Virus record (IMG/VR): IMGVR_UViG_3300008261_000124
Span: 1-60,271 of that record
Source of the DNA: a virus
Length of the DNA stretch: 60,271 nucleotides
Strand: one strand, 5' to 3'
A program made the translations under genes and the position numbers. This document shows positions 51,474 to 60,271 of the stretch, piece after piece. Within the stretch, counting starts at the first letter, position 1. The number at the start of each line of letters is the position of its first letter. The notes below the pieces were generated by a model. The model saw nothing but the letters and a program-made list of their open reading frames with translations, was not told the origin of the DNA and did no database searches.

Positions 51474-54400
51474 TTAACACAATTTGTTTATAAAGTTATT
51501 TTTAGCTTCTTCTTTAGTAAGCTTGTTGTTGTATACTGTTTGATTTTGAACTATTGATTTTTTATTTTCAAGTATAGTATCATTATCCTCAGTAGTTACA
51601 TTTATAGATTTAGGATCTACAACCCCTTGTATAACAGTTGATAAATCTTCAATTTTTATAGTTACATCACCTGATATCGGAGAAGATAAAGTTACAGTTT
51701 TTTTGTTGATTTTACTAATTTTATAAGGGTTTGGAGTTACTTGACCAAAAGGAGTATATAATACCTCATAGCCTCTTTCCTTAGCAATAGTTAAATTATC
51801 AACATTAATATTTTTATTTATAGATTCAAGAGTTACAGTTTCAGATTTAAACTCTTTAGAAGGTGTATTTTCTCTTACATATCCAAAATTTTGAGATTTA
51901 ATATTACCATCTTTATCAAATCTATAAATAGCTAATACTTCTCTAAGTTTACCTTCTATTTCTTTTGTGATTTTTTTAATAGCAAACTTTTCACCTACAG
52001 GTTGTACAGTAGTAGTTTTACTAAGATCATAATTAGGAATAACCCTTACTACTCTACCATCATCTAATGTTATTTGATATGATTGATCAGTATATGTTCC
52101 ATAATCTCCTATAGAAAAAGTGCCGGTTAAAGCAGAATCTCCCTGAAGTTCTGAAGATAAAGCTTTAAACTTTTCTTCAATAGACATGTCATTAAAAGCC
52201 TGAGTATCAACAGGTTGAGCAAAAGTTAATGTAGAAACAGTTACTTCAGAGGGTTCTTCTTCTATAGCAGCTTCAGTACTTGTAGAAATAGGTAGAGGAG
52301 AAGGTGTAGTTTCAATAACTTCTTTACCAATAGGTTGCAAGTAATCTTCTACTACTTTATCATAAGTAATAGTTGCATTTTTAGCATCAAAAGCATCTAC
52401 AGCTTCTAAAATATTACCATCTAAATCACCTTTAACCTCAATAGGTAACAAAGCTAATTTTTTAACCTGAATACCTAAAAGATCTTCAATCATTTTCTTG
52501 TAAATAGAAAGCTGTAATGTATAAGCTTCTTTTTTCTTAAAACTATCTTTTTCAGTTCCAAACTTTGTCCAGTCACCGGCAGTTTTAATATCATAAATTT
52601 TAAAGTTTCCATCTTTATCTATAACAAGTAAATCAAGCTCTCCGGCAACTTTTTCTTCTTTACCTTTTACATTATATCTACCAAAAGGAACAACATTCTT
52701 AGCTACAATAATCTCACCTCTTTCTTTAAGTTTTTCTCTAACCTTAGTTAAAGCATCCACTATACCACGGTAAGCAGCTTCACTCACAGACTTAGGTTTC
52801 CTAATTGGTTTACCATCAAAAAAATCTCTAGCAAGCTCATCAACTACATTACCTCTATCTTTAGCCTCACTATAGATTATATCATTTAGTGTTTTTTTGA
52901 AGTTTTCAACAGACTCATCTTTTGATACAGCATCTATTAACTTATTGATTTTATTTTGAGAAAGTCTGTCTTTGTATGTTTTTATTTTCTCTTTTTCTAA
53001 TCTATCTATGATAGAATTAATAAGATTTTTAGCATACTCTAGTTTATATTTGCTTTTTAAAGATATGTCTTTTAAAGCTTTTTCATAATACTCAACTAAT
53101 AGTTTTCCACTTGTTTCAGCATAATTAAACTCTTGAATACCATATATTTCTTTTAAAATTCTATCTTTAAGTTTGGTAGCTCTAAGATTATAATCTTCCC
53201 CAGCAACTACATAACCAGATTGATCATCTTTCTTTTTAGCATCTTTAGATATAGCTTCTAATTTTTTTAAGGCTGCTAACTGTTCCGGAGACATGGCAGC
53301 TTGAAGCTCTTTTATAGCAATAGCATTCTCAAGATTTAAAAGCATGTTTTGTTCATCTTCTGTTAAATCTTTTTTCTTAGATAAAACATCATATTCAGCT
53401 TTAAGTTCATCTAAAGTTTTATCAGCAAATACATCTACTTCTTTAACCTTTTCTTGAGTCTTAATATATTTATTTACTATTGGTCTAACAGTAGGATCAC
53501 TAGTCAACCATTCCTGAAAACTTGTTTCTGGATCAATATATCCTTCAGATTTTTTATATTCATAATCTTCTACAAGTTTATCAATAAGTTCTTGAGGATA
53601 TGTAGAAGGATCATCAGGATTAATACCTTCTTGTTTTTCTTTGGTAGCTTCAGACTTTTTAGCTTCTCTTTTAACTTGTTCTGCTTTTTCTAATAAATCA
53701 AGATGATCCTCCCAAACTTTCATTGCTACTTTATATCTAGCATCATCTGGAGAAATATCTTGTTCTTTATTTTTATCTATAAACCCTGTAATATTAGGAA
53801 TTTCTGTACCATTTACTACAGCATTTTTAATAGCTTTTAAATCTTCAGGTTTTAAAATTAATCCTGTATTTTTATAAATCTCATTTAGGATAATGTTAAG
53901 TTCTCTTCTTCCTGTAAAAACATCATTGTTATACTTTAGTACATTTTCTTTATCGCTTATAATAGTACCAAATACATTTTGAAGTCTTTTTTGAACAGAT
54001 AGGAAACCTTCTGGATTAGAAAGTACATTGATAGATTTTACTAAACTTTTACTTTCCTCACCCAAAAGCATGTGATCTAATACAAGTTGATATGCCTCAT
54101 CTATAGTACTATCAAGTACCATACTATTATTGTCACCAGCTAAATATTTTAAGATTTTATTAAAATCTTTTTTAGCTTCTTTTTTAGCTTCTTCTATAAC
54201 TTCTGAAGATTCACCAAACTTTATTTTACTAGCTGTATCATAGAATTTTTCTATTAATTCTAATCTTTCAGTTTTTTGTTTTTTAACCTTCTTTTGTTCA
54301 GGTATAGATTCATCTAATACAGCTATTTCTTTTTTAAGTGTATTTATTTCTTGAATAGTTCCTTGATTACTCATCAGACTCATAAATGTTTGAGCATCAG

Positions 54401-56690
54401 ATTTTGCTATTTTATTAGCAAGTCCTGAAAAACTCTGAGTCATCTTTTCCATTCTTTCAGACAAATTAGTCAAAGAATGTTTTGAAAATATTAAATCTTT
54501 TTTAGCCTGTTCCCATGCTTGATAAGCTATAAGATTAGCTCTAAATAAAGGATTGTTAGAATCATATTGTTTAAAGTTGAATGGGTTAGGCATTTCATTA
54601 GAAACACTTTCATAAGTATTTCTTATGCTTTCTGCTCTAGAAATTACTTTATCAATATATTTTAAAGCCTGGTTACCATCTTCAATTCCATATTCTTTAA
54701 AAGCATCTTTAGCTTCTTCTGGACTTAAGTTTTTATAGTCTTTGATTTTATTAAGAATGATATCATATTTACCTGTTCTTAAAGCTGTATGTATATGTTC
54801 AAACACAGCTTCATCTTTAATATCTCTTGCTGTTTTTGCATCACCATTTTCTAATGCTTCACTAAGGTCATCAGCCATTTTTTGCTGTTTAACAGCATTA
54901 GCAAGATCTGGAGCCAAGTATGTAACAGCATTTTTATAAAAATCATTTAAGCTATCAACTTCTGTTTTTCTTTGAGCATCTCTTGCAGCTTTTGCTTCTT
55001 TTATTTTTTCTCTATCTTTAAATGCAACAGCTTTAGAGATAGCATAAGAAGGTGCAGACATTACAGGAGATGCAAACATACTCATTGCAAAACCACTGGC
55101 AAAAGTTTCAGCTCCTTGTGCAGAAAACTGATCACTTAAACCTTTCATAAAATATCCCATGTAACCTTCATAGTCAGCTCTTGCTGGATCTTTATACATA
55201 GCGATTGCTTGTTCTGCAGAACCTTTAGAAATAGCTTCTTGTATATTTTCTTGAATACCCTCTGCAAAGTTTCCTTTTAAATAATTATAAGCATATCTAC
55301 CATATACTTTAGGATCTTTTAAAGCTTTAGCTGCTACTTTAGCTCTATTGAAAAAACCTTCTCCGGCTTCAACAAATGTCTTTTTATCAAAAAGTATATC
55401 ATCACTAAATTTAACAAGATTCTTTTTTAAAAGTTTATCTACAGGAGCAAACATACTATTGTAGAAAAATTTATTACTCCACATAATAGCTGGCATATTA
55501 TATAATGCAGTCTTATATGATTGTGTATTAGCAATATTTTCTATTTTTTGTAATTCTTCTCCAGTAGGATCAACCCCGTGTTCATCTCTATATTGTTTAA
55601 TCAAATCTTCTGTAACATCTATCTTGGTCATACCACCTTCAAGCTTTGCTTCAGATACGGCAGCTTTAGTCATCATTACATCTCTAGCAAAACCACCAAA
55701 GGTTCCTACCATTTTTGCATAGTCTGTAGCATAGTCCGTAGCTTTTAAAGCTTGCATAGTATTTTCTAATGGATTAACCATTGTACCAATACCACTTGTT
55801 ATTTTCCCAGCTCTAGTATTCCAAAATGATCTTGCATCAGATACATTGTTTATAGCTCTAAACTCATCAGTAGCTTTACCGGCAGCTTTAGCAGTATCTG
55901 TTATCTTATCACCAACTTTTAATCCTTCAGCTATTTTTTCTGCAGCTTTTCCTGTTCTTGTAAAAATAGAAGGTAATGTAACTTCAGAACTTAAACCTCC
56001 GGTAGCAACAGTAGCTGCTGTCAAGGCTAAATCCTCAGCTAACATTTCTAAACCTATACCAATACTATATCCAGAGTTAAGAAATGTATTAGTTAAAAAT
56101 CCACCAACCCCTCCTTTTGTAGAAGAACCAATCTCCATAGCCCTCTGCATTTCTCTAGCATTTTTAACATCTGGAGCTAAAGGATCTGTAAACATATCAC
56201 CCCAAGTACTAACACCAGATTTTATACCAGTCCAAACTAAAGATGGCCATTGACTAGCTGCTCTAACAAACTCATCTCCAAAAGTCATGTTATCATTATA
56301 AAGACTTTCATTATCTCTATATGGAGAAAAACCAAGATCTTTATATGGTTTAGAGTTATAATATCTTTCAAAATTAGCACCATCAAAATCTCCACTATAA
56401 CTATAAGGTCTCATTATAGAGTAGTCATTTTGTGGAGTTTTACCTAATTTTTCAACAGCAGCATCTAAGTAAGAAACATTTTCTCTACCTGGATTACTAC
56501 CTGATAAAGGGTTCCCAACTACATACTTATAAATATCACTACTTGCTGGTTTAGCAGGCATTGTTACTTTTTGAGTTTCTAAAGAACTCAAAGCATTATC
56601 TAAATAATCTACATTTTGAGTAGAAGGAGATATTGTCTCAGCTGTAGGTTGTTCTACTACCTCCTGAGATTGATTAATTTCTTCTGCCAT
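51474..56690 (-). CDS. Giant cargo protein (1738 aa) with a PD-(D/E)XK nuclease-like domain
   Basis: The N-terminal quarter has several Ala/Gly-rich hydrophobic helices (for example GIGLEMLAEDLALTAATVATGG) and may interact with membrane or capsid channel. Residues about 1300-1430 form a Cas4/RecB-like core: VAGELDLLV (Asp1353), FKIYDIKTAG (Asp1367, Lys1369) and YTLQLSIYKKMIE. The C-terminus is beta-rich. It is 6 bases from the RNA polymerase gene, so is probably packaged with it. Nuclease activity on host or own DNA is possible. Confidence 0.7.
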   Translation of the reverse strand: MAEEINQSQEVVEQPTAETISPSTQNVDYLDNALSSLETQKVTMPAKPASSDIYKYVVGNPLSGSNPGRENVSYLDAAVEKLGKTPQNDYSIMRPYSYSGDFDGANFERYYNSKPYKDLGFSPYRDNESLYNDNMTFGDEFVRAASQWPSLVWTGIKSGVSTWGDMFTDPLAPDVKNAREMQRAMEIGSSTKGGVGGFLTNTFLNSGYSIGIGLEMLAEDLALTAATVATGGLSSEVTLPSIFTRTGKAAEKIAEGLKVGDKITDTAKAAGKATDEFRAINNVSDARSFWNTRAGKITSGIGTMVNPLENTMQALKATDYATDYAKMVGTFGGFARDVMMTKAAVSEAKLEGGMTKIDVTEDLIKQYRDEHGVDPTGEELQKIENIANTQSYKTALYNMPAIMWSNKFFYNSMFAPVDKLLKKNLVKFSDDILFDKKTFVEAGEGFFNRAKVAAKALKDPKVYGRYAYNYLKGNFAEGIQENIQEAISKGSAEQAIAMYKDPARADYEGYMGYFMKGLSDQFSAQGAETFASGFAMSMFASPVMSAPSYAISKAVAFKDREKIKEAKAARDAQRKTEVDSLNDFYKNAVTYLAPDLANAVKQQKMADDLSEALENGDAKTARDIKDEAVFEHIHTALRTGKYDIILNKIKDYKNLSPEEAKDAFKEYGIEDGNQALKYIDKVISRAESIRNTYESVSNEMPNPFNFKQYDSNNPLFRANLIAYQAWEQAKKDLIFSKHSLTNLSERMEKMTQSFSGLANKIAKSDAQTFMSLMSNQGTIQEINTLKKEIAVLDESIPEQKKVKKQKTERLELIEKFYDTASKIKFGESSEVIEEAKKEAKKDFNKILKYLAGDNNSMVLDSTIDEAYQLVLDHMLLGEESKSLVKSINVLSNPEGFLSVQKRLQNVFGTIISDKENVLKYNNDVFTGRRELNIILNEIYKNTGLILKPEDLKAIKNAVVNGTEIPNITGFIDKNKEQDISPDDARYKVAMKVWEDHLDLLEKAEQVKREAKKSEATKEKQEGINPDDPSTYPQELIDKLVEDYEYKKSEGYIDPETSFQEWLTSDPTVRPIVNKYIKTQEKVKEVDVFADKTLDELKAEYDVLSKKKDLTEDEQNMLLNLENAIAIKELQAAMSPEQLAALKKLEAISKDAKKKDDQSGYVVAGEDYNLRATKLKDRILKEIYGIQEFNYAETSGKLLVEYYEKALKDISLKSKYKLEYAKNLINSIIDRLEKEKIKTYKDRLSQNKINKLIDAVSKDESVENFKKTLNDIIYSEAKDRGNVVDELARDFFDGKPIRKPKSVSEAAYRGIVDALTKVREKLKERGEIIVAKNVVPFGRYNVKGKEEKVAGELDLLVIDKDGNFKIYDIKTAGDWTKFGTEKDSFKKKEAYTLQLSIYKKMIEDLLGIQVKKLALLPIEVKGDLDGNILEAVDAFDAKNATITYDKVVEDYLQPIGKEVIETTPSPLPISTSTEAAIEEEPSEVTVSTLTFAQPVDTQAFNDMSIEEKFKALSSELQGDSALTGTFSIGDYGTYTDQSYQITLDDGRVVRVIPNYDLSKTTTVQPVGEKFAIKKITKEIEGKLREVLAIYRFDKDGNIKSQNFGYVRENTPSKEFKSETVTLESINKNINVDNLTIAKERGYEVLYTPFGQVTPNPYKISKINKKTVTLSSPISGDVTIKIEDLSTVIQGVVDPKSINVTTEDNDTILENKKSIVQNQTVYNNKLTKEEAKNNFINKLC

Positions 56691-56695
56691 TTATA

Positions 56696-58420
56696 TTATT
56701 TATTAAGTAATTTCTTATTGCTTTCAGAAGCAAGTCTTAATCCTTCTAACATCATTTGTTCAGAGGTGCTAATATCAGAAATAGAAATGGTTTTAGGTGA
56801 AAGAGATTCAGTAACAAGTTCTCCATTTCTAACTACTTTTTTATCAGTTACTACTTTTACAGTTCCTGATCTTTCATCATAATCTGTAAATCTTACTGTT
56901 CCACCATAGTCTGAAAATACATCAATATCTACATCTTTACCACTTCTAAGTATTGTTTCAGTATTAGTCATTTTAGTAGCTTCAATAATATTACTTTTAA
57001 TCATATCCTTATTAAAAAATAATGTAATACCATCAGCTAATATTTTATCTCTTTTAACAGCAAGATCACCTTTTTCTTTACTTCCTAAAACTTCTTCAAG
57101 AAAATCTTTTGGTAATTTTAAACTCATAGAACCTACATTTTCTTTTTCTGCAGCAATAGCAGATAATAATGCAGAAATAGTAGGTTTGTCTTTATCTTTA
57201 GAATTAACTTTTCTTACAAGAGCTTCTAATACCATTTTAGCAGTTTCATCTTGATCTGTATCTTCATACGTTTCTCTATCATTAGATGAACCTATTACAA
57301 TTTTAGCACCACCCGGATTTGATATAGCTTCATTAATAGTACTAACAACATCAGCAGAAGGACCAGTTCTAGTTTTTAGATCTAATGCACTGTAATTTAA
57401 ACCTCTTGCAGATATGTTACCCTGTCCACTAAGTCCGGCTCCTGTATTAAAAGTTTTAGATGTAGTATTATAAGTTATATAAAATTGATCTTGTAAAGCT
57501 TCATAAACATCTTGAGCATCACTTGCATCTGCATCATAATTACCAGCAGCATATTCTCTTTTTATATAATCTTCAATAAAACTTTTAGGGGCATCTTCAT
57601 TATGACCTATAAATGATCCACTTTTTGTTAAAAGTAAATCAGCATATTTAGCAGCTTTATTATCTTCTGTAGCTTTAGATTTAATAAGGTTTACAACTTT
57701 TTTATTAGCATCAAGAGCATTTACCATTTTAGCTACATAAGCATCATGACCTTTTTTAACATGATATGCAACTTCTTTTGCTTTAGAACCTCCTACAAAA
57801 TCTTGTGCCCAGCCTGTATCACCAGACGGATTTTTCTTTTGATCTAATTGAGTAAGTGTATTACTAAAAAGCTGATAATAGTTACCTTTCTTTATATTTC
57901 TTTCTAATGATTTAGGATCAGTTATTTTATTCCAATTATCACCAAAGTTATCTTTTAAATACTGTTTAGCACCAGGTGCATTAGAATTTTTAGCTTTGGT
58001 AAATACTTCATATAAATAACTTAAAGCTCCATTTTTTGAATCAGCTTCAGATGCAAAAGCTTCTCTTCTAGTTCTTTGATACATCATTTCAGGAGTTTCT
58101 TTTAAATCATAAGAAACAGTAGAACCAGGAGTTGCTTCTACTTCAGTAGCTCCTGTAGTAAAATCTCCAGCAGGACTAGGTAATGTACCATTTTTAACAC
58201 CTTCTTCTATTTCTTTTAAACTAACATCATAACCATATTTAATCTTCATCTCTTCTACATTAATAGCAAACTTTTGAAGATTTTCATCTTTTCTTAAACT
58301 ACTTGCAAGAACTAGTTCACTCTTTTGTGCAGCAGATCTAGCACTTATTTCTCCATAAGGATTTGCTTTAATAGTTCTTGTTTCACCTCTTTTAGATAAG
58401 TTTTCAGCAAGACTGTCCAT
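56696..58420 (-). CDS. Late structural/cargo protein (574 aa)
   Basis: It contains EMMYQRTRREAFASEADSKNG, a Ser/Gly-rich middle (FNTGAGLSGQGNISARGLNY) and a beta-rich C-terminus ending in a Ser/Lys helix. No enzymatic motif is seen. It follows the 303-residue gene with a 44-base gap whose frame is open upstream of the ATG for 51 bases, so the start could be different. The two may be one ancestral cargo protein split in two. Confidence 0.55.
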   Translation of the reverse strand: MDSLAENLSKRGETRTIKANPYGEISARSAAQKSELVLASSLRKDENLQKFAINVEEMKIKYGYDVSLKEIEEGVKNGTLPSPAGDFTTGATEVEATPGSTVSYDLKETPEMMYQRTRREAFASEADSKNGALSYLYEVFTKAKNSNAPGAKQYLKDNFGDNWNKITDPKSLERNIKKGNYYQLFSNTLTQLDQKKNPSGDTGWAQDFVGGSKAKEVAYHVKKGHDAYVAKMVNALDANKKVVNLIKSKATEDNKAAKYADLLLTKSGSFIGHNEDAPKSFIEDYIKREYAAGNYDADASDAQDVYEALQDQFYITYNTTSKTFNTGAGLSGQGNISARGLNYSALDLKTRTGPSADVVSTINEAISNPGGAKIVIGSSNDRETYEDTDQDETAKMVLEALVRKVNSKDKDKPTISALLSAIAAEKENVGSMSLKLPKDFLEEVLGSKEKGDLAVKRDKILADGITLFFNKDMIKSNIIEATKMTNTETILRSGKDVDIDVFSDYGGTVRFTDYDERSGTVKVVTDKKVVRNGELVTESLSPKTISISDISTSEQMMLEGLRLASESNKKLLNK

Positions 58421-58464
58421 GTCTTTAAATTCTAAAGCACTAGCATTTGCTATGATTGCTTTAT

Positions 58465-59376
58465 TTAAAGTTTACCAGTTTTTTCTTTTTTCTTTTCAAG
58501 TTCTAATATTCTATTATTAACTTGAGCATAATTATCACTTACATATTTATACTTTTTATTAATGTCTTCTAGACCTTGATTAAAAACTTTAGTAGCATAA
58601 GCCTGTTCTGAAGCTTCTCTAGAACCATGAATATTAATACCATTTCTTATATTATCTTCTATATCAACATAAGACATAGTTCTGTAATTTTCTTCTATTC
58701 TTGGATCATTACCATATACACTTTTAAATACTCCTAAAAGACCATCTTTAATAAGTTTTCCATTTTTGTCAGTAACTATCCATTGTCCACTTACAGTATC
58801 TTTTTCAGCATTAAATCCTTTATCCATAACAAGTTTCATAGCTTTTTCTTGCCACGGAACATAAGAATCATAAGGATCTAATTTAAAATTTACAGCTTCA
58901 TTAGCTGAAAGATTTTTATACTTCTCCATTTGATACTGCATTTTTTTTACACCAGCATCCCAATATAATCCTCCACACTTATCAGCATCTACACAACCTT
59001 TTAAAGATTCAGCTTTTTGTAACTGAGAGTTAAACTTTTTAGTAGTAACCATATCATGAACCATATTTTGGTCATCATAAAATCCTTGAAATACATTTAA
59101 AGCTTGATCAAGATTTTCTTGTCTAGACAAATCTAATCCTGCAATTCTTTGAATATCTCCATTGATTACTTTAAAAAATTCTTCTCTTCTTTTAATATTG
59201 TCTTCTCTAGACATAGGCGAGTATAAAAGACTTCCATATAAATCATTTACTTTCTTTTTTGCTGCATCATACTTTGTTTGCTTAGTTTGCATAACATTAG
59301 CAAAAAAGTTAAGATCAGGTTGAAAAGGTTGGATTTGTGGAATGTAGTCTGTTAAACCCTGTATATATGTAGCCAT
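58465..59376 (-). CDS. Late structural/cargo protein (303 aa)
   Basis: MATYIQGLTDYIPQIQPFQPDLNFFANVMQTKQTKYD is a typical opening of phage proteins bound inside the capsid or portal. It is mostly helical, with CVDADKCGGLYWD in the middle and a Lys-rich coiled-coil end. Its promoter region (59377-59462) is AT-rich, with TATATTTA on the minus strand. The next gene continues the same late series. Function is not recognised. Confidence 0.55.
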   Translation of the reverse strand: MATYIQGLTDYIPQIQPFQPDLNFFANVMQTKQTKYDAAKKKVNDLYGSLLYSPMSREDNIKRREEFFKVINGDIQRIAGLDLSRQENLDQALNVFQGFYDDQNMVHDMVTTKKFNSQLQKAESLKGCVDADKCGGLYWDAGVKKMQYQMEKYKNLSANEAVNFKLDPYDSYVPWQEKAMKLVMDKGFNAEKDTVSGQWIVTDKNGKLIKDGLLGVFKSVYGNDPRIEENYRTMSYVDIEDNIRNGINIHGSREASEQAYATKVFNQGLEDINKKYKYVSDNYAQVNNRILELEKKKEKTGKL

Positions 59377-59462
59377 GTTTGTTTTTAATTGAGTTACATT
59401 AACTTTATAATATAAATATATTTAAAATTTTATATGTTTAATACACTTATAAAGTTTATTTA
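59377..59462 (-). promoter_or_regulatory. AT-rich gap with a -7-like box for the late genes
   Basis: This 86-base gap is the largest in the late block. On the minus strand it reads TATATTTATATTATAAAG, close to TAnnTTTG, about 25-35 bases before the 303-residue gene. It may be a secondary late promoter; no terminator-like hairpin is evident. Confidence 0.25.
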
Positions 59463-60271
59463 TTAAGTATAAGCTTGTTGCGATAAATAATCTCCCCTAT
59501 CATCAGCTTCATTTTTTGAACTAGATCCTCTTCCAGTTAAAATTTTTATAGCTTCATCTCTTGTAAATCCTTGATCCATAAGACTTTTTAATTCATCTCC
59601 CATAGTTTTTGATGGTTGATTTGGAGTAGGTACAAAATAAGGATTGAATCCTATCATACCACCTGTTGAAGGATCAGTATAATAATTATCATATAAAGTA
59701 TTTAAAGCTTGAGCTTTAGCTCTATTTGTTATTGCATCAATATAAGATTGTCTTACATTTTGCCTAGCTAAATTTTTTGAATTATCAAACTGTTGATTCA
59801 TAACTGTATATTTATCATACAATTGAGTATCTAAGTTAGCTTTATTTTGTGCTGCTGCATTAAGAATATCAGTTCTTTCTTTATTAAATTGATTAGCTAA
59901 ACCAACATTAAGATTATTATATCTTGCCATAATATCAGCAGCATTTTTTAAAGCTTGACCTTGAATAGAAGATGATCTAGCAGATAAAGCTTGTGGTCCT
60001 GTAAAAGCTGCCATACCTTGTGTTTGTATATTAGCTTGTTCAGCATTAGCACCTAATTCACGGGTAGGATCATAAAATGTTACCTCAGGTAAATATACTT
60101 GAGGAGTTGCTTGCCATGGTTGATATCTTTTTACTCTAGCTAAATCTCCAGCAGCACCGGCAATTTTAACAATGTCTTGTAACCACCAAGGATGATAAGG
60201 AGTACCTGGTTGTTGAGCAGGAGTAAACCTTTTAAATTCTTCTTTAGGTTTTTCTTCTTTAGGTTTTTCTT
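59463..60271 (-). CDS. Partial late structural protein, N-terminus beyond the window
   Basis: The frame stays open from the stop at 59463 to the right edge, so the internal ATG at 60014 is not necessarily the start. Upstream residues read PWQATPQVYLPEVTFYDPTRE and, further on, repeated KPKEE. The part seen is Gln/Ala-rich and helical (RSSSIQGQALKNAADIMARYNNLN), typical of capsid-inner or tail proteins. It belongs with the two genes that follow. No function is recognised. Confidence 0.6.
   Translation of the reverse strand, partial: EKPKEEKPKEEFKRFTPAQQPGTPYHPWWLQDIVKIAGAAGDLARVKRYQPWQATPQVYLPEVTFYDPTRELGANAEQANIQTQGMAAFTGPQALSARSSSIQGQALKNAADIMARYNNLNVGLANQFNKERTDILNAAAQNKANLDTQLYDKYTVMNQQFDNSKNLARQNVRQSYIDAITNRAKAQALNTLYDNYYTDPSTGGMIGFNPYFVPTPNQPSKTMGDELKSLMDQGFTRDEAIKILTGRGSSSKNEADDRGDYLSQQAYT

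Noticed and set aside
58455-58500. Programmed -1 frameshift at A AAA AAC joining the 303- and 574-residue genes
   Set aside because: The heptamer is out of register with the reading frame, and the -1 frame meets a stop (TGG TAA) at once.
34485-60271. Plus-strand open frames inside the late genes (for example 40091-40381, 55846-56253)
   Set aside because: They are antisense shadows of long minus-strand genes with low-complexity translations.
1-60271. CRISPR array, insertion sequence or prophage integrase
   Set aside because: No regularly spaced direct repeats, transposase motifs or integrase motifs were seen.
1-60271. Stop-codon reassignment as in some crAss-like phages
   Set aside because: Giant late genes read cleanly in the standard code with TAA stops, and no suppressor anticodon could be assigned.

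Overview
The window looks like part of the genome of a crAss-like tailed phage (order Crassvirales) infecting a Bacteroidota host. The evidence is: very AT-rich DNA; three giant co-oriented late genes (1738, 3531 and 1862 codons), one carrying the DxDxD signature of the virion-packaged crAss-like RNA polymerase; a tightly packed early/replication block on the opposite strand; and several TATATTTG boxes of the Bacteroidota -7 type. Assignments rest on motifs read by eye; no database search was made.

Layout. (1) 1-1945 has no convincing protein gene. It starts with about 560 bases of AT-rich low-complexity DNA and continues with about 1.3 kb of very hairpin-rich sequence. That part includes three tRNA-like elements sharing one terminal stem, and it ends in a strong intrinsic terminator (1920-1945). 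(2) 1969-16.9 kb, plus strand: about 45 small, often overlapping genes. Recognisable ones are thyX, a radical SAM/spore-photoproduct-lyase-like enzyme, an HNH nuclease, an SF2 helicase, a ClpS-like adaptor and a uracil-DNA glycosylase. One small gene at 15.9-16.2 kb runs on the minus strand. (3) 16.9-34.4 kb, plus strand: the replication/recombination block. It holds a protein with a DnaA domain IV-like helix-turn-helix, a DnaB-like helicase, a RecT-like annealing protein, an SSB-like protein, a DnaG-like primase, a VWA/metallopeptidase-MoxR ATPase pair, a PD-(D/E)XK exonuclease, a family B DNA polymerase in pieces, and two nucleotide-metabolism proteins. (4) A bidirectional terminator at 34452-34487 separates the two convergent blocks. 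(5) 34.5-60.3 kb, minus strand: late transcription/cargo genes, read from the right edge leftwards with gaps of 1-86 bases. The upstream-most gene runs off the window.

The most unusual features are selfish elements in essential genes. Two group I introns interrupt the adjacent, functionally paired VWA-metallopeptidase and MoxR genes exactly in their most conserved motifs (HELLH and the Walker B strand). The second intron carries a GIY-YIG endonuclease gene with its own promoter-like box. A second GIY-YIG endonuclease gene cuts the family B DNA polymerase into two genes without any visible ribozyme. The exonuclease part of the same polymerase is also broken: Exo I and Exo III lie in different frames and Exo II is missing.

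Expected working order (inference): the virion RNA polymerase enters with the DNA and reads the plus-strand early block. ThyX, UDG, the MazG-like protein and the Nmad1-like protein manage nucleotides. The DnaA-IV-like protein, DnaB, primase and split polymerase replicate DNA; RecT-like, SSB-like and PD-(D/E)XK proteins recombine it. The minus-strand late block then makes the giant RNA polymerase/cargo proteins for the next virions.
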